A stretch of 12,728 nucleotides of DNA from Chromatiales bacterium (lineage in GTDB: Bacteria > Pseudomonadota > Gammaproteobacteria > UBA6429 > Thiohalophilaceae), in assembly GCA_024641465.1 (NCBI GenBank), contig JAHEDB010000015.1, forward strand, positions 1,669 through 14,396, written 5' to 3'. How positions within the stretch are numbered: position 1 is the first letter of the stretch; the number at the start of each line of letters is the position of its first letter. Below are positions 6,653-12,728 of the stretch, piece by piece. The translations under genes and the position numbers were made by a program. The notes beneath the pieces were generated by a model that saw nothing but the letters and a program-made list of their open reading frames with translations, was not told the origin of the DNA and did no database searches.

Positions 6653-7015
6653 TCATGGACCGTAGGCGACGGGGTTGCGGTCCTTGAACGAGCAATGCCG
6701 CTCCTGGATATGACCTCGGTAATGCTCACTTAGTGACAGGCACAGGCCCGGTTTGGTCAGCCACAGGTCATGATTATCGACACAGTAACAGGTTTCCAGC
6801 GGCGATTCGTGGTCTTGATAGATTTCAAACAGTTGAACCTGATCCGGGCGGATATTCTTTTCGCGCAGGTAGCTGATGAGGCCGCAGATGGTATCGGAAA
6901 AATACGAGTTATAGGCGTCGGCCCACTCGAGGACGGCCACCCTGGCCTCGTAGGTATAGGGGATGGTGTTGTCATACTTGGATTTCGGGCCAAGCAGTTT
7001 ACCTACCCAGATCAT
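6653..7015 (-). CDS. Conserved protein of unknown function, tandem paralog B
   Basis: The protein has 120 residues and is about 70 percent identical to paralog A over residues 18-120, with no gaps. Differences are mostly conservative (E/D, K/R, Y/F, I/V, S/T), the pattern expected of two copies that both stayed under protein-level selection. The five shared cysteines (44, 76, 78, 92 and 108), QDHE at 67-70 and the C-terminal GP are retained. The start at 7013-7015 has a GAGG motif about 9 bases upstream. It is the first gene leftward of the divergent region, so its promoter should lie in 7016-7311. The 245 bases between the copies do not look duplicated. No family or function is recognised; a cytoplasmic location is inferred from the absence of a signal peptide. 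Confidence 0.78.
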   Translation of the reverse strand: MIWVGKLLGPKSKYDNTIPYTYEARVAVLEWADAYNSYFSDTICGLISYLREKNIRPDQVQLFEIYQDHESPLETCYCVDNHDLWLTKPGLCLSLSEHYRGHIQERHCSFKDRNPVAYGP

Positions 7016-7084
7016 TTAGTCTTGCCTCACCACGTCAACTCCACACGGCACAGCCCACGCGAGGTAATCAGACCGCTATTTTTA

Positions 7085-7128
7085 TCACAATGTGAACAAC
7101 ATTACATTGACCATGATCAATTCAATGT
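7085..7128. promoter_or_regulatory. Inverted repeats in the divergent promoter region
   Basis: TCACA (7085-7089) and TGTGA (7091-7095) form a compact palindrome around one base. Just beyond it, ACATTGA (7104-7110) is inverted as TCAATGT (7122-7128) with an 11-base spacer that itself contains TGATCA. They lie between the oppositely oriented paralog B and DUF2235 genes and may be regulator sites. The order of the first repeat is opposite to a CRP site, so CRP is not proposed. Confidence 0.35.
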
Positions 7129-7158
7129 TATTGCATCGGTTAAACATAGCAGCGAGCA

Positions 7159-7188
7159 ATCTATCTTTGAGTAATGCAAAAGATAGAT
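7159..7188. promoter_or_regulatory. Perfect 10-base inverted repeat with 10-base spacer
   Basis: ATCTATCTTT (7159-7168) is exactly inverted as AAAGATAGAT (7179-7188), separated by ten bases. Half-site centres are 20 bases apart, about two helical turns, as for a dimeric or tetrameric DNA-binding protein; as RNA it would form a hairpin in the leader of the DUF2235 gene. It lies about 125 bases upstream of that gene's start. Confidence 0.45.
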
Positions 7189-7311
7189 AAGTATTAGCTA
7201 ATATATCGTGCGATGCGTATGTCCGGTTGCTTTCATACAGTGTCTTTTTGATAATAACTCGCTGGCGGCGTCATGCCGTGAGGATACGGGTTCACATCAA
7301 GGGAGGCGAGG

Positions 7312-8811
7312 ATGTCAAATAGCAGCAAGAAAAATATCATACTGTGTGCTGATGGGACAGGCAATAAGGGTGGTTACACACCCGATAGCAATGTCTACAA
7401 GACCTACAACGGAGTCGAACTCCATGGCGCAGCGCAGATCAGTTTTTATGATAACGGTGTCGGCACCTCGACCAACAAGATCTGGCGGGCGCTGACCGGT
7501 GCGCTGGGTTTGGGATTTGAGCGCAATGTGCGTGACCTGTATCGCTTTCTGGCCATGCATTATTCGCCGGGCGATGATGTGTATCTGTTCGGTTTCAGTC
7601 GCGGCGCGGCGACGGTGCGGGCCTTTCTCGGTTTCATCTCAACCTGTGGTCTGGTCAACGGCAGACACCTTCCTTATGACAAGCTCGAGGAATATACCAG
7701 GGACGCCTTCTGCGCTTACCGGGACAGTAAATATAATGTGCAGCGGGCGAATGCCTTTCGCGACCATCCGCATTCGCACGGTGTGATCCCGATCCATTTT
7801 GTCGGTGTCTGGGATACGGTATCGGCCCTCGGCCTGCCGACCTGGGTGGACAAGATCGGTTTTGTGTCGAAGCTATTCGGCGCGCTCTTCAAACTGGCCG
7901 ATCGCCTGCTGGATTATGTCTGGAAGCACCATTTCTATAAATACGAACTGAGTAACAACATCCTTAACGCCTGCCAGGCGCTGGCGCTGGATGATGCACG
8001 TACCTCGTTCTGGCCCATGGTCTGGGATGAAACGAATTTCGATGGCGAAGTCGAACAGGTCTGGTTCGCCGGTATGCATTCCAATGTCGGGGGAGGTTAT
8101 GAACGGGCCGGTCTGGCCAATGTCGCCCTGCACTGGATGCTGGTGCGGGCCGAGGCGAAGGGGCTGAAATTCAAACCGGGTTTTATCGATGCGCAGAAGG
8201 AAGATGCCAATGTCACCGGCCGCCTGTATGACTCGCGGGACGGCTTTGCCATCCTGTATCGGTTTCATCCACGCGAGATCGCCACACTCTGCGCCGGTAA
8301 ACTGACTGGCCCGATCCGTATTCACGACACCGTGTTTGAAAGGATGCAACAAAAAACCGCCAACTATGCACCGCTGCATATGCCGAAGCAATTTTTGATC
8401 AGTCATACAGAGTTAGACAAGGCTGGTGAGTTGTATTCATTTGAGGATGATAACCGCTGGGATCTGGCCGCGGCGCGGGTGGGGCGTTATATCCTGCTGC
8501 GCAAGACCAATTACATGGCGATGATTGTCCTGCTGCTGGGCCTGGTGTATCTGACCGTTTGTACCTGGAGCGGGCATATCGACTTTTGGGGCCGCAGTGG
8601 TGTAAGCGGGCATGTTGCCGATATCGTGGATTTCATAACCCCGTCCGTGTTTGAAAATCTGGTCGAACTATCCATCATGCGCTATCCGCTGTACACATTG
8701 ATGGCTGTGCTGGGTCTGTACGTCTTCTGGCGATACAACAAGAGCTTACGAAACAAAACAGTGCGTTGGGCCATTGTGATCCGTGAAATCATTTCCGCCA
8801 AAGTCAAATAG
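7312..8811 (+). CDS. DUF2235 (Tle1-like) hydrolase with C-terminal membrane segments
   Basis: The protein has 499 residues. The DUF2235 domain covers about 8-365: IILCADGTGN at 9-18, FYDNGVGT at 45-52, the nucleophile elbow GFSRG at 94-98 with Ser96, FVGVWDTVSALG at 163-174 with probable acid Asp168, ALALDDART near 223-231, and WFAGMHSNVGGGY at 251-263 with probable His256. In this family the fold is an alpha/beta hydrolase; some members are phospholipase effectors (Tle1) of type VI secretion, while many are stand-alone. Two hydrophobic segments near 400-418 and 459-474 suggest that this copy is anchored in the inner membrane, unlike a secreted effector. No VgrG, PAAR or immunity-like gene is adjacent. 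The ATG at 7312 has GGGAGG five bases upstream. The next gene begins 13 bases after its stop, implying an operon. The substrate is unknown. Confidence 0.88.
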   Translation: MSNSSKKNIILCADGTGNKGGYTPDSNVYKTYNGVELHGAAQISFYDNGVGTSTNKIWRALTGALGLGFERNVRDLYRFLAMHYSPGDDVYLFGFSRGAATVRAFLGFISTCGLVNGRHLPYDKLEEYTRDAFCAYRDSKYNVQRANAFRDHPHSHGVIPIHFVGVWDTVSALGLPTWVDKIGFVSKLFGALFKLADRLLDYVWKHHFYKYELSNNILNACQALALDDARTSFWPMVWDETNFDGEVEQVWFAGMHSNVGGGYERAGLANVALHWMLVRAEAKGLKFKPGFIDAQKEDANVTGRLYDSRDGFAILYRFHPREIATLCAGKLTGPIRIHDTVFERMQQKTANYAPLHMPKQFLISHTELDKAGELYSFEDDNRWDLAAARVGRYILLRKTNYMAMIVLLLGLVYLTVCTWSGHIDFWGRSGVSGHVADIVDFITPSVFENLVELSIMRYPLYTLMAVLGLYVFWRYNKSLRNKTVRWAIVIREIISAKVK

Positions 8812-8824
8812 AAGGGACACGACA

Positions 8825-9457
8825 ATGACAAGATATCTATTGCTGGTAACACTGTTGATGGCAACCCCGGTCTTGGCCGCGGAAAATTGCCTGAAACCAA
8901 AAATCGACTATCAGCGCGATTGCGCAGCGATCAGCAACCTCAATAATCTGCCCGTCCTGTCGGCGGTCGATGATTGTGCGATCATCACCCTTGATGCCCG
9001 TAGCCATTGGAATGCCTCCGGGCTGCGCCTAGAAAAAAACGCCACGTATGAATTTCAGCTGGCCGATGATGACACCTGGTGTGACGCCAGCATCGTGACC
9101 AATTACAAAGGCTGGCAGGTGAGTAAAAATGGCCAGGCGCATGGCGGGTCCTGCCCGGCCGAATGCAGTAAATGCAGACAAGGTGAGGCGGTGAATGGAC
9201 CCCTGGTCAACAAAGGCAAGCTCGGCAACGCCTTGCTGGAATTGGCAGGCAGCTTTTGCCGTAAACCGGACAGCCACTATTTTGCCTTGATCGGGGTGGT
9301 CAGGGGCGAAATGTATGACACGCGGTTTGAGTTTAGTAAACAGCCGACCTTTAGTCCGAAAGCGGATGCCGAGTTGTGCGCCTATGCCAATGACCTGTCA
9401 TTTATGTATGGCAATAATTCCGGATCCATTACATTGAAAGTCACAAGACTAAAATAG
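8825..9457 (+). CDS. Secreted cysteine-rich protein with a possible lectin-like C-terminus
   Basis: The start is the ATG at 8825, chosen over an in-frame ATG at 8783 because it follows AAGGGA at a proper distance and gives a clean signal peptide (hydrophobic 4-18, cleavage likely near VLA-AE at 17-20). The mature protein has about 190 residues. It has nine cysteines (22, 33, 51, 86, 110, 114, 117, 145 and 185), including a C-x3-C-x2-C cluster at 110-117. The segment WNASGLRLEKNATYEFQL at 62-79 and the C-terminal LCAYANDLSFMYGNNSGSITL at 184-204 recall beta-sandwich carbohydrate-binding proteins of the PA-IL (LecA) type, where a ND...YGNNSG loop lies near the sugar site. This resemblance is from memory and untested. 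It is transcribed with the DUF2235 gene, 13 bases downstream, and should act in the periplasm or outside the cell. Confidence 0.78.
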   Translation: MTRYLLLVTLLMATPVLAAENCLKPKIDYQRDCAAISNLNNLPVLSAVDDCAIITLDARSHWNASGLRLEKNATYEFQLADDDTWCDASIVTNYKGWQVSKNGQAHGGSCPAECSKCRQGEAVNGPLVNKGKLGNALLELAGSFCRKPDSHYFALIGVVRGEMYDTRFEFSKQPTFSPKADAELCAYANDLSFMYGNNSGSITLKVTRLK

Positions 9458-9800
9458 ACTTCAAGTTAATATCTTTCTGATGACCTGATCCAGGTTGATG
9501 GTTCGTTACTGAGTGATTCGAAATTAAAACGGGCATTTTAACAATTTTATGTAGATGAAACACTGAGCAAGATCAATCCATTTCACCTTAATGACGTAGT
9601 CATGAAAAATATTTTCAGGCTACGTCAAATACAATCAATCATGTTGTCGACCAAGTTTACATGAAACACAAACTGTAGTTTCTATTTTATGGTGCATGAA
9701 AGATTAACACTATGATTAATATCGCAAAGCTCATTACGGGTATGAGAATTGCTTGTATATATTTGCAGGAATGTGATTTGTTAATGTTAAGGAGGTGGTT
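9458..9800. other. 343-base non-coding gap upstream of the PEP-CTERM gene
   Basis: No gene is supported here. The region is AT-rich and contains a strong hairpin at 9592-9627 and TA-rich sequence around 9756-9763 that could be part of a promoter for the gene at 9801. I looked for a sigma-54 type -24/-12 element (GG and GC ten bases apart in the right context), as reported for some PEP-CTERM genes, and did not find a convincing one. Confidence 0.5.
9592..9627. repeat. Two-tier hairpin (TGACGTAG...CTACGTCA)
   Basis: TGACGTAG (9592-9599) pairs perfectly with CTACGTCA (9620-9627). After a small internal loop (TCA against GG), TGAAAA (9603-9608) pairs with TTTTCA (9612-9617) across ATA. The 14 base pairs make it the second strongest stem in the window. 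No T tract follows. It could terminate the upstream transcript with help, act in the leader of the downstream gene, or be one unit of a genome-wide repeat; no second copy was noticed here. Confidence 0.55.
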
Positions 9801-10466
9801 ATGCGCAAATTTATTAGTAGGACTATATGCGCGGGCATTTTTCTGCTGGGCCTATCGATTGGAACAGCGAATGCCGTTGTGCTCTCGCCTGGTTACAACA
9901 CCTTAATGGGAACAACGTCGGCGGCGGAACCTAATCTTGCCGGTACAGTCATTGTCGATGACATGGTTGGGTTTTCGTTCAATGCCTACGACGGGATTGT
10001 TTCCGGAACCGTACAGGTTCGTATAGTCGAGGCGATTGATAATACGCTGGATTTTTACTGGCGGGTTCTCAATGATGCAAATTCGGCGGGGTCTATTGGT
10101 TCATTCCGCATCGGTGAATTTTTTACATCGGTTTATAATGCGGATTATCGTACTGATGGAGTGGGCGACCTTGCACCTGATTCGGCCTATCTTTTCGATG
10201 GGCCATTTCAGGGCTTTGTCAATGTCAGTTTCGCGAACGGTGGTTTGCAGGCTGGCCAGTCATCCAATTTCTTCTTCCTGGATACTGATGCCACTGCCTA
10301 TGCCAAAACCGGGATCTATGATCTGACTAATCTCTCGCAGAGCCAAATCTCGTCGACCTATGCGATGTATGCCCCGGCTTACGATGTGCCGGAACCGGCG
10401 GGCCTGATCCTGCTGGGCCTTGGCCTGTTAGGTCTGGCCTTCAACAGGAACTCAGGCAGGATGTAA
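9801..10466 (+). CDS. PEP-CTERM sorting-domain protein
   Basis: The protein has 221 residues. The start is ATG 9801, with a near-perfect AAGGAGG at 9789-9795; an upstream in-frame GTG at 9795 overlaps that ribosome site and is rejected. The signal peptide covers about 1-25 (cleavage after ANA). The middle (26-194) is a Ser, Gly, Asp and Phe-rich region without cysteines after the signal, typical of secreted beta-rich PEP-CTERM proteins. The C-terminus has VPEPA at 196-200, a hydrophobic helix at about 201-213 and basic residues (Arg216 and Arg220): the sorting signal recognised and cleaved by an exosortase (EpsH/XrtA family) in bacteria that make exopolysaccharide. The exosortase is not in the window. 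The protein is presumably exported and processed to the cell surface or biofilm matrix. Its specific function is unknown. Confidence 0.88.
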   Translation: MRKFISRTICAGIFLLGLSIGTANAVVLSPGYNTLMGTTSAAEPNLAGTVIVDDMVGFSFNAYDGIVSGTVQVRIVEAIDNTLDFYWRVLNDANSAGSIGSFRIGEFFTSVYNADYRTDGVGDLAPDSAYLFDGPFQGFVNVSFANGGLQAGQSSNFFFLDTDATAYAKTGIYDLTNLSQSQISSTYAMYAPAYDVPEPAGLILLGLGLLGLAFNRNSGRM

Positions 10467-10478
10467 AGTTTGCCTGTA

Positions 10479-10512
10479 CTGCATTGACCCCGCTGTGGCG
10501 GGGGCAATGCAG
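10479..10512. terminator. Probable bidirectional terminator hairpin
   Basis: A 15-position stem with one mismatch, CTGCATTGACCCCGC against GCGGGGGCAATGCAG around TGTG, lies between the stops of the convergent PEP-CTERM and GST/SspA-like genes. The run after the stem on the plus strand (GTTGTTGTG) is only partly T-rich. Stem strength and location between convergent genes support a terminator used from both sides. Confidence 0.7.
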
Positions 10513-10535
10513 GTTGTTGTGAAGAAGTACCGTTA

Positions 10536-11219
10536 CTATCTGGCGGGCTCTGTGTTGGCAAATAACTTACCGGCATAGTCGCTGGCATGCGCAATATAGT
10601 CGATATATTTTCCGGCAAGGCCTGCTATCACGGAGTTTTTAACGGTGTCGCGTTGTCGTAGGGCGGCGGCCCAGCGGGCGACCCTGGGTTTGTTGTCATA
10701 CAATCCAGTGGAGTGACGCCCTTCCAGGATCTCCAGTCGCATAAACAACGGTGCGTAGGAGGCATCGATCAGACTAAACTCACTGCCGTTGAACAGCGGC
10801 CCATCGCCCAATATCGTTTCAAGTCTGCTCAGACCGGACTCGATCTCCTGCCGATTTTGTTTTGATGTCGCCTCATCCGCCGCCGTGGCATAACGGTACT
10901 GGCTCATCAACAGCTCTTCACCGAATTTCATCCAGGCGCGGTTGAGGGCGCGTTGCAGAGGGTCGGTCGGGTGCAGGGACGGCGCCTGGATCTCATCGAT
11001 GTATTCCATGATCACCGCCGACTCGAACAGGGTTACATCACCCACGCGTAATACCGGCACCTTGCCAAAAGGCGAGATATCACGGAACCATTGTGGTGGA
11101 TTCTTCAGTTCCTGCATGGTGAGGTAGGTGATCTCATACTCCATGCGCTTTTCTAACAGGGTAATGACGGAGCGTTGTACAAAGGGGCAGAGTTCAAAAC
11201 TGATGAGTTTTAGCGTCAT
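10536..11219 (-). CDS. Glutathione S-transferase family protein, SspA-like
   Basis: The protein has 227 residues, the usual size for the family. An N-terminal thioredoxin-fold GST domain (1-77) shows FELCPFVQRS at 8-17 with Cys11, KVPVLRVGD at 53-61 containing the cis-proline, and FESAVIMEYIDE at 65-76 with the glutathione-contacting Glu-Ser. A helical C-terminal domain has FSLIDASYAPLFMR at 148-161, the conserved N-capping Asp. The CPFVQR pattern is common both in SspA (RNA-polymerase-associated stringent starvation protein) and in omega/beta-like GSTs; SspB is not next to it, so either is possible and I give no symbol. The ATG at 11217-11219 has only a weak AGAGAC upstream. It lies 83 bases downstream of the NfeD-like gene on the same strand and could be a later member of that transcript. 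The role is either glutathione-dependent thiol chemistry or a stress-related regulatory function. Confidence 0.85.
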   Translation of the reverse strand: MTLKLISFELCPFVQRSVITLLEKRMEYEITYLTMQELKNPPQWFRDISPFGKVPVLRVGDVTLFESAVIMEYIDEIQAPSLHPTDPLQRALNRAWMKFGEELLMSQYRYATAADEATSKQNRQEIESGLSRLETILGDGPLFNGSEFSLIDASYAPLFMRLEILEGRHSTGLYDNKPRVARWAAALRQRDTVKNSVIAGLAGKYIDYIAHASDYAGKLFANTEPAR

Positions 11220-11302
11220 GATATGTCTCTGTTGACTAAGAATTAAACACTTCTAGTAGAATAGGTGTATATGCTGAAATTCGAATTGATTTCGATCAAA
11301 AT

Positions 11303-11779
11303 TTATTCTGGTATGACCCGAAATACCCCCGCGTCGACCGAGCTGACCACCACACGCTGCCCCTTGTTGAGGGTTTCTACCCCGGCATCCCTGTCGATCT
11401 CTACTCGCCAGTTGACGCCGGAGTAGCGGGTGGTCCCGGTTTGAGTGGTGCTGATATCCTGTTCCAGCACAAACGCCAGGCCGATCAGGTCGCTGCTTTG
11501 TTTTTGTTGCGGTGTGCTGTTGGCCTGTATGCGTTGTAGGGGTTTCCACAACAACACACTGTAAACACCGGTGCTGATGCCAAAACAGGCGATGCCAGCG
11601 ATCCAGGTCGATGGCAAGACACCGACCTTCATCAGCACCCCGGCGGTCAGCGCGCCGAGTCCGGCAAAAAACATCACCAGGGTGGTAAAACCAAACACCA
11701 GCACCTCGAGGGCCAGCAGGAGGAAACCCAGGGCGATCCAGAAACCGGCCTGATGGCTATGGATATAGTCAAACATCAT
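11303..11779 (-). CDS. NfeD-like membrane protein
   Basis: The protein has 158 residues. Three to four hydrophobic stretches (about 11-30, 33-51 and 58-77) are followed by a soluble domain (97-158) with GLAFVLEQDIS, SGVNWRVE and the C-terminal GQRVVVSSVDAGVFRVIPE, the small OB-fold beta barrel of short NfeD proteins. In E. coli the equivalent YbbK partner pairs with the SPFH protein QmcA (ybbJ-qmcA). Here the gene's ATG overlaps the stop of the SPFH gene in an ATGA arrangement, so translational coupling and a joint membrane complex are expected. Two adjacent ATG codons occur (11779 and 11776); the first is chosen because of the ATGA overlap. The complex is thought to affect membrane organisation; details are inference. 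Confidence 0.88.
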   Translation of the reverse strand: MMFDYIHSHQAGFWIALGFLLLALEVLVFGFTTLVMFFAGLGALTAGVLMKVGVLPSTWIAGIACFGISTGVYSVLLWKPLQRIQANSTPQQKQSSDLIGLAFVLEQDISTTQTGTTRYSGVNWRVEIDRDAGVETLNKGQRVVVSSVDAGVFRVIPE

Positions 11780-12728
11780 GGCTTGGCCTCGCCGCCCTGT
11801 TGTTTGTTCAGGGTATTGATGATGGTCATCGCCTCGGCCACGATGCTCGAGGCATTGGTCTGATTGTCGGGCATGAGCACCACGGAGGATTGTTTGGCGA
11901 TGGCGTGCTTGGCCTCGATTGCCTTACCCGCCAGTTCCAGTTGAATGGCCTTCTGGCCCTTGTCGGAGATGGCGATATTACCGATCACCTCCAGTGCGCG
12001 GGCCTTGGCGTCGGCCACGGCGAGGATCGCCTGCGCCTCACCCTCGGCGCGGAGGATCTGTTGTGCCTTGTCCGCCTCGGCGGCCAATACCTTGGACTGT
12101 TTATCGCCCTCGGCGACATTGATCGCCGACTGACGTTCACCTTCAGATTCGAGGATGGCGGCGCGTTTTTCACGTTCGGCCTTCATCTGCCGCTCCATCG
12201 CCTCCAGTACCGAACGCGGTGGTTCGATATCCTTGATCTCATAGCGCAGTACCTGCACGCCCCAGGGACCTGCCGCTTCGTTGATGGCGGCGACGATGTT
12301 AATATTGAGGCTCTCACGTTCCTCGAAACTTTTATCGAGTTCGATCTTACCAATTTCACTACGCATGGTGGTCTGCGCCAACTGGGTAACGGCATAGACG
12401 TAATTATCGACGCCGTACGAGGCCTTGTAGGGATCGATGACCTTGAGATAAAGCACGCCGTCGACGCCGAGTGAGATATTATCCCTGGTAATGGCCGACT
12501 GACTGGGCACGTCATAAGCCTGTTCCTTGAGGGTGCGGTAGTAGGCGACCTTGTCGACAAAGGGGATCAGCAGATTCAGTCCCGCGAGCATGGTCGTATT
12601 GTACTTGCCAAACCGTTCGACCACATAGGCCATGTTCTGCGGCACGACCTTGATCGACGTCTTGACCAGGATAATGGCCAGGATCGCAAAGCCGACCCAG
12701 AAATTGAAAATCGTATTTAATACTTCTG
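11776..12728 (-). CDS. qmcA: Stomatin/prohibitin-type SPFH membrane protein (QmcA-like), 5' end outside window
   Basis: The minus-strand frame stays open through the window end at 12728. The internal GTG at 12645 is not the start, because upstream codons encode a hydrophobic anchor (FNFWVGFAILAIILV) followed by SIKVVPQNMAYVVERFGKY, the classic junction into the SPFH domain. The SPFH domain spans about 150 residues (AYVVERFGKY, LIPFVDKVAYYRTLKEQAYDVPSQ, ITRDNISLGVDGVLYLKV, ALTQ-type TQLAQTTMRSEIGKIELDK), then comes an Ala/Glu/Lys-rich coiled coil (QMKAEREKRAAILESEGERQ and on to about residue 230 of the visible part) and a C-terminal tail with LEVIGNIA. Such proteins oligomerise in the inner membrane and act as scaffolds for membrane quality control or raft-like domains. 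It is followed directly by the NfeD-like gene. Only the first few residues are missing. Confidence 0.9.
   Translation of the reverse strand, partial: EVLNTIFNFWVGFAILAIILVKTSIKVVPQNMAYVVERFGKYNTTMLAGLNLLIPFVDKVAYYRTLKEQAYDVPSQSAITRDNISLGVDGVLYLKVIDPYKASYGVDNYVYAVTQLAQTTMRSEIGKIELDKSFEERESLNINIVAAINEAAGPWGVQVLRYEIKDIEPPRSVLEAMERQMKAEREKRAAILESEGERQSAINVAEGDKQSKVLAAEADKAQQILRAEGEAQAILAVADAKARALEVIGNIAISDKGQKAIQLELAGKAIEAKHAIAKQSSVVLMPDNQTNASSIVAEAMTIINTLNKQQGGEAKP

Noticed and set aside
6493..6729. Small minus-strand frame overlapping the end of paralog B
   Set aside because: It overlaps the conserved C-terminus of paralog B in another frame, has low-complexity Thr/Ser/Pro content and no clear ribosome site.
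7085..7095. CRP binding site
   Set aside because: The half-sites are in the reverse order (TCACA then TGTGA) and are separated by one base, unlike TGTGA-N6-TCACA.
7873..8406. Minus-strand open frame of 177 codons inside the DUF2235 gene
   Set aside because: It is antisense to the conserved hydrolase motifs and shows no recognisable domain.
9640..9800. Sigma-54 promoter for the PEP-CTERM gene
   Set aside because: TTTGCA occurs near 9762-9767, but no GG lies at the required distance upstream.
11800..12474. Long plus-strand open frame of 224 codons antisense to the SPFH gene
   Set aside because: It lies entirely opposite a clear SPFH coding sequence. Its composition (Gly, Leu, His, Asp rich) is that of an antisense shadow, and it lacks a ribosome site.

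Overview
The window looks like a chromosomal segment of a free-living gammaproteobacterium (inference). Grounds are the GST/SspA-type gene beside a stomatin-like (QmcA-type) and NfeD pair, a chemoreceptor-like protein, Sec and lipobox signal peptides of proteobacterial style, and a PEP-CTERM protein, which implies an exosortase and exopolysaccharide lifestyle elsewhere in the genome. No tRNA, rRNA, CRISPR array, transposase or phage gene was found.

Layout. Bases 1-1375 (+) encode a membrane-anchored methyl-accepting chemotaxis-like protein. Bases 1499-3693 (+) hold a lipoprotein with a glycoside-hydrolase-like TIM barrel. It is split into two reading frames by an apparent one-base deletion in a run of five G at 2692-2696. 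It is followed 5 bases later by an exported pentapeptide-repeat protein (3699-4202). Convergent to these is a lipoprotein alpha/beta hydrolase (4270-5493, -). Bases 5494-7015 are a patchy, partly AT-rich stretch: hairpins, the broken C-terminal end of a DUF1554/lectin-like protein (5736-5984, -), and two tandem paralogous 120-residue proteins of unknown function (6045-6407 and 6653-7015, both -). A 296-base divergent intergenic region with several inverted repeats separates these from a + strand pair: a DUF2235 hydrolase with C-terminal membrane segments (7312-8811) and a secreted cysteine-rich protein with a possible lectin-like C-terminus (8825-9457). After a 343-base gap with a strong hairpin comes a PEP-CTERM protein (9801-10466). 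A terminator-like hairpin separates it from the - strand block: GST/SspA-like protein (10536-11219), NfeD-like protein (11303-11779) and a QmcA/SPFH protein (11776 to beyond the window end).

How the genes work together. The right-hand block is housekeeping-like: the SPFH and NfeD genes overlap by four bases and probably form one membrane complex. The middle (about 1499-10466) is dominated by exported, lipid-anchored or membrane proteins with hydrolase or binding folds, which suggests an envelope or surface function and accessory character. The most unusual parts are the tandem 120-residue paralogs with five conserved cysteines, the divergent DUF2235 plus secreted-protein pair, and the CheZ-like motif in the C-terminal helix of the chemoreceptor-like protein. 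All functional statements come from reading motifs; no database search was run.
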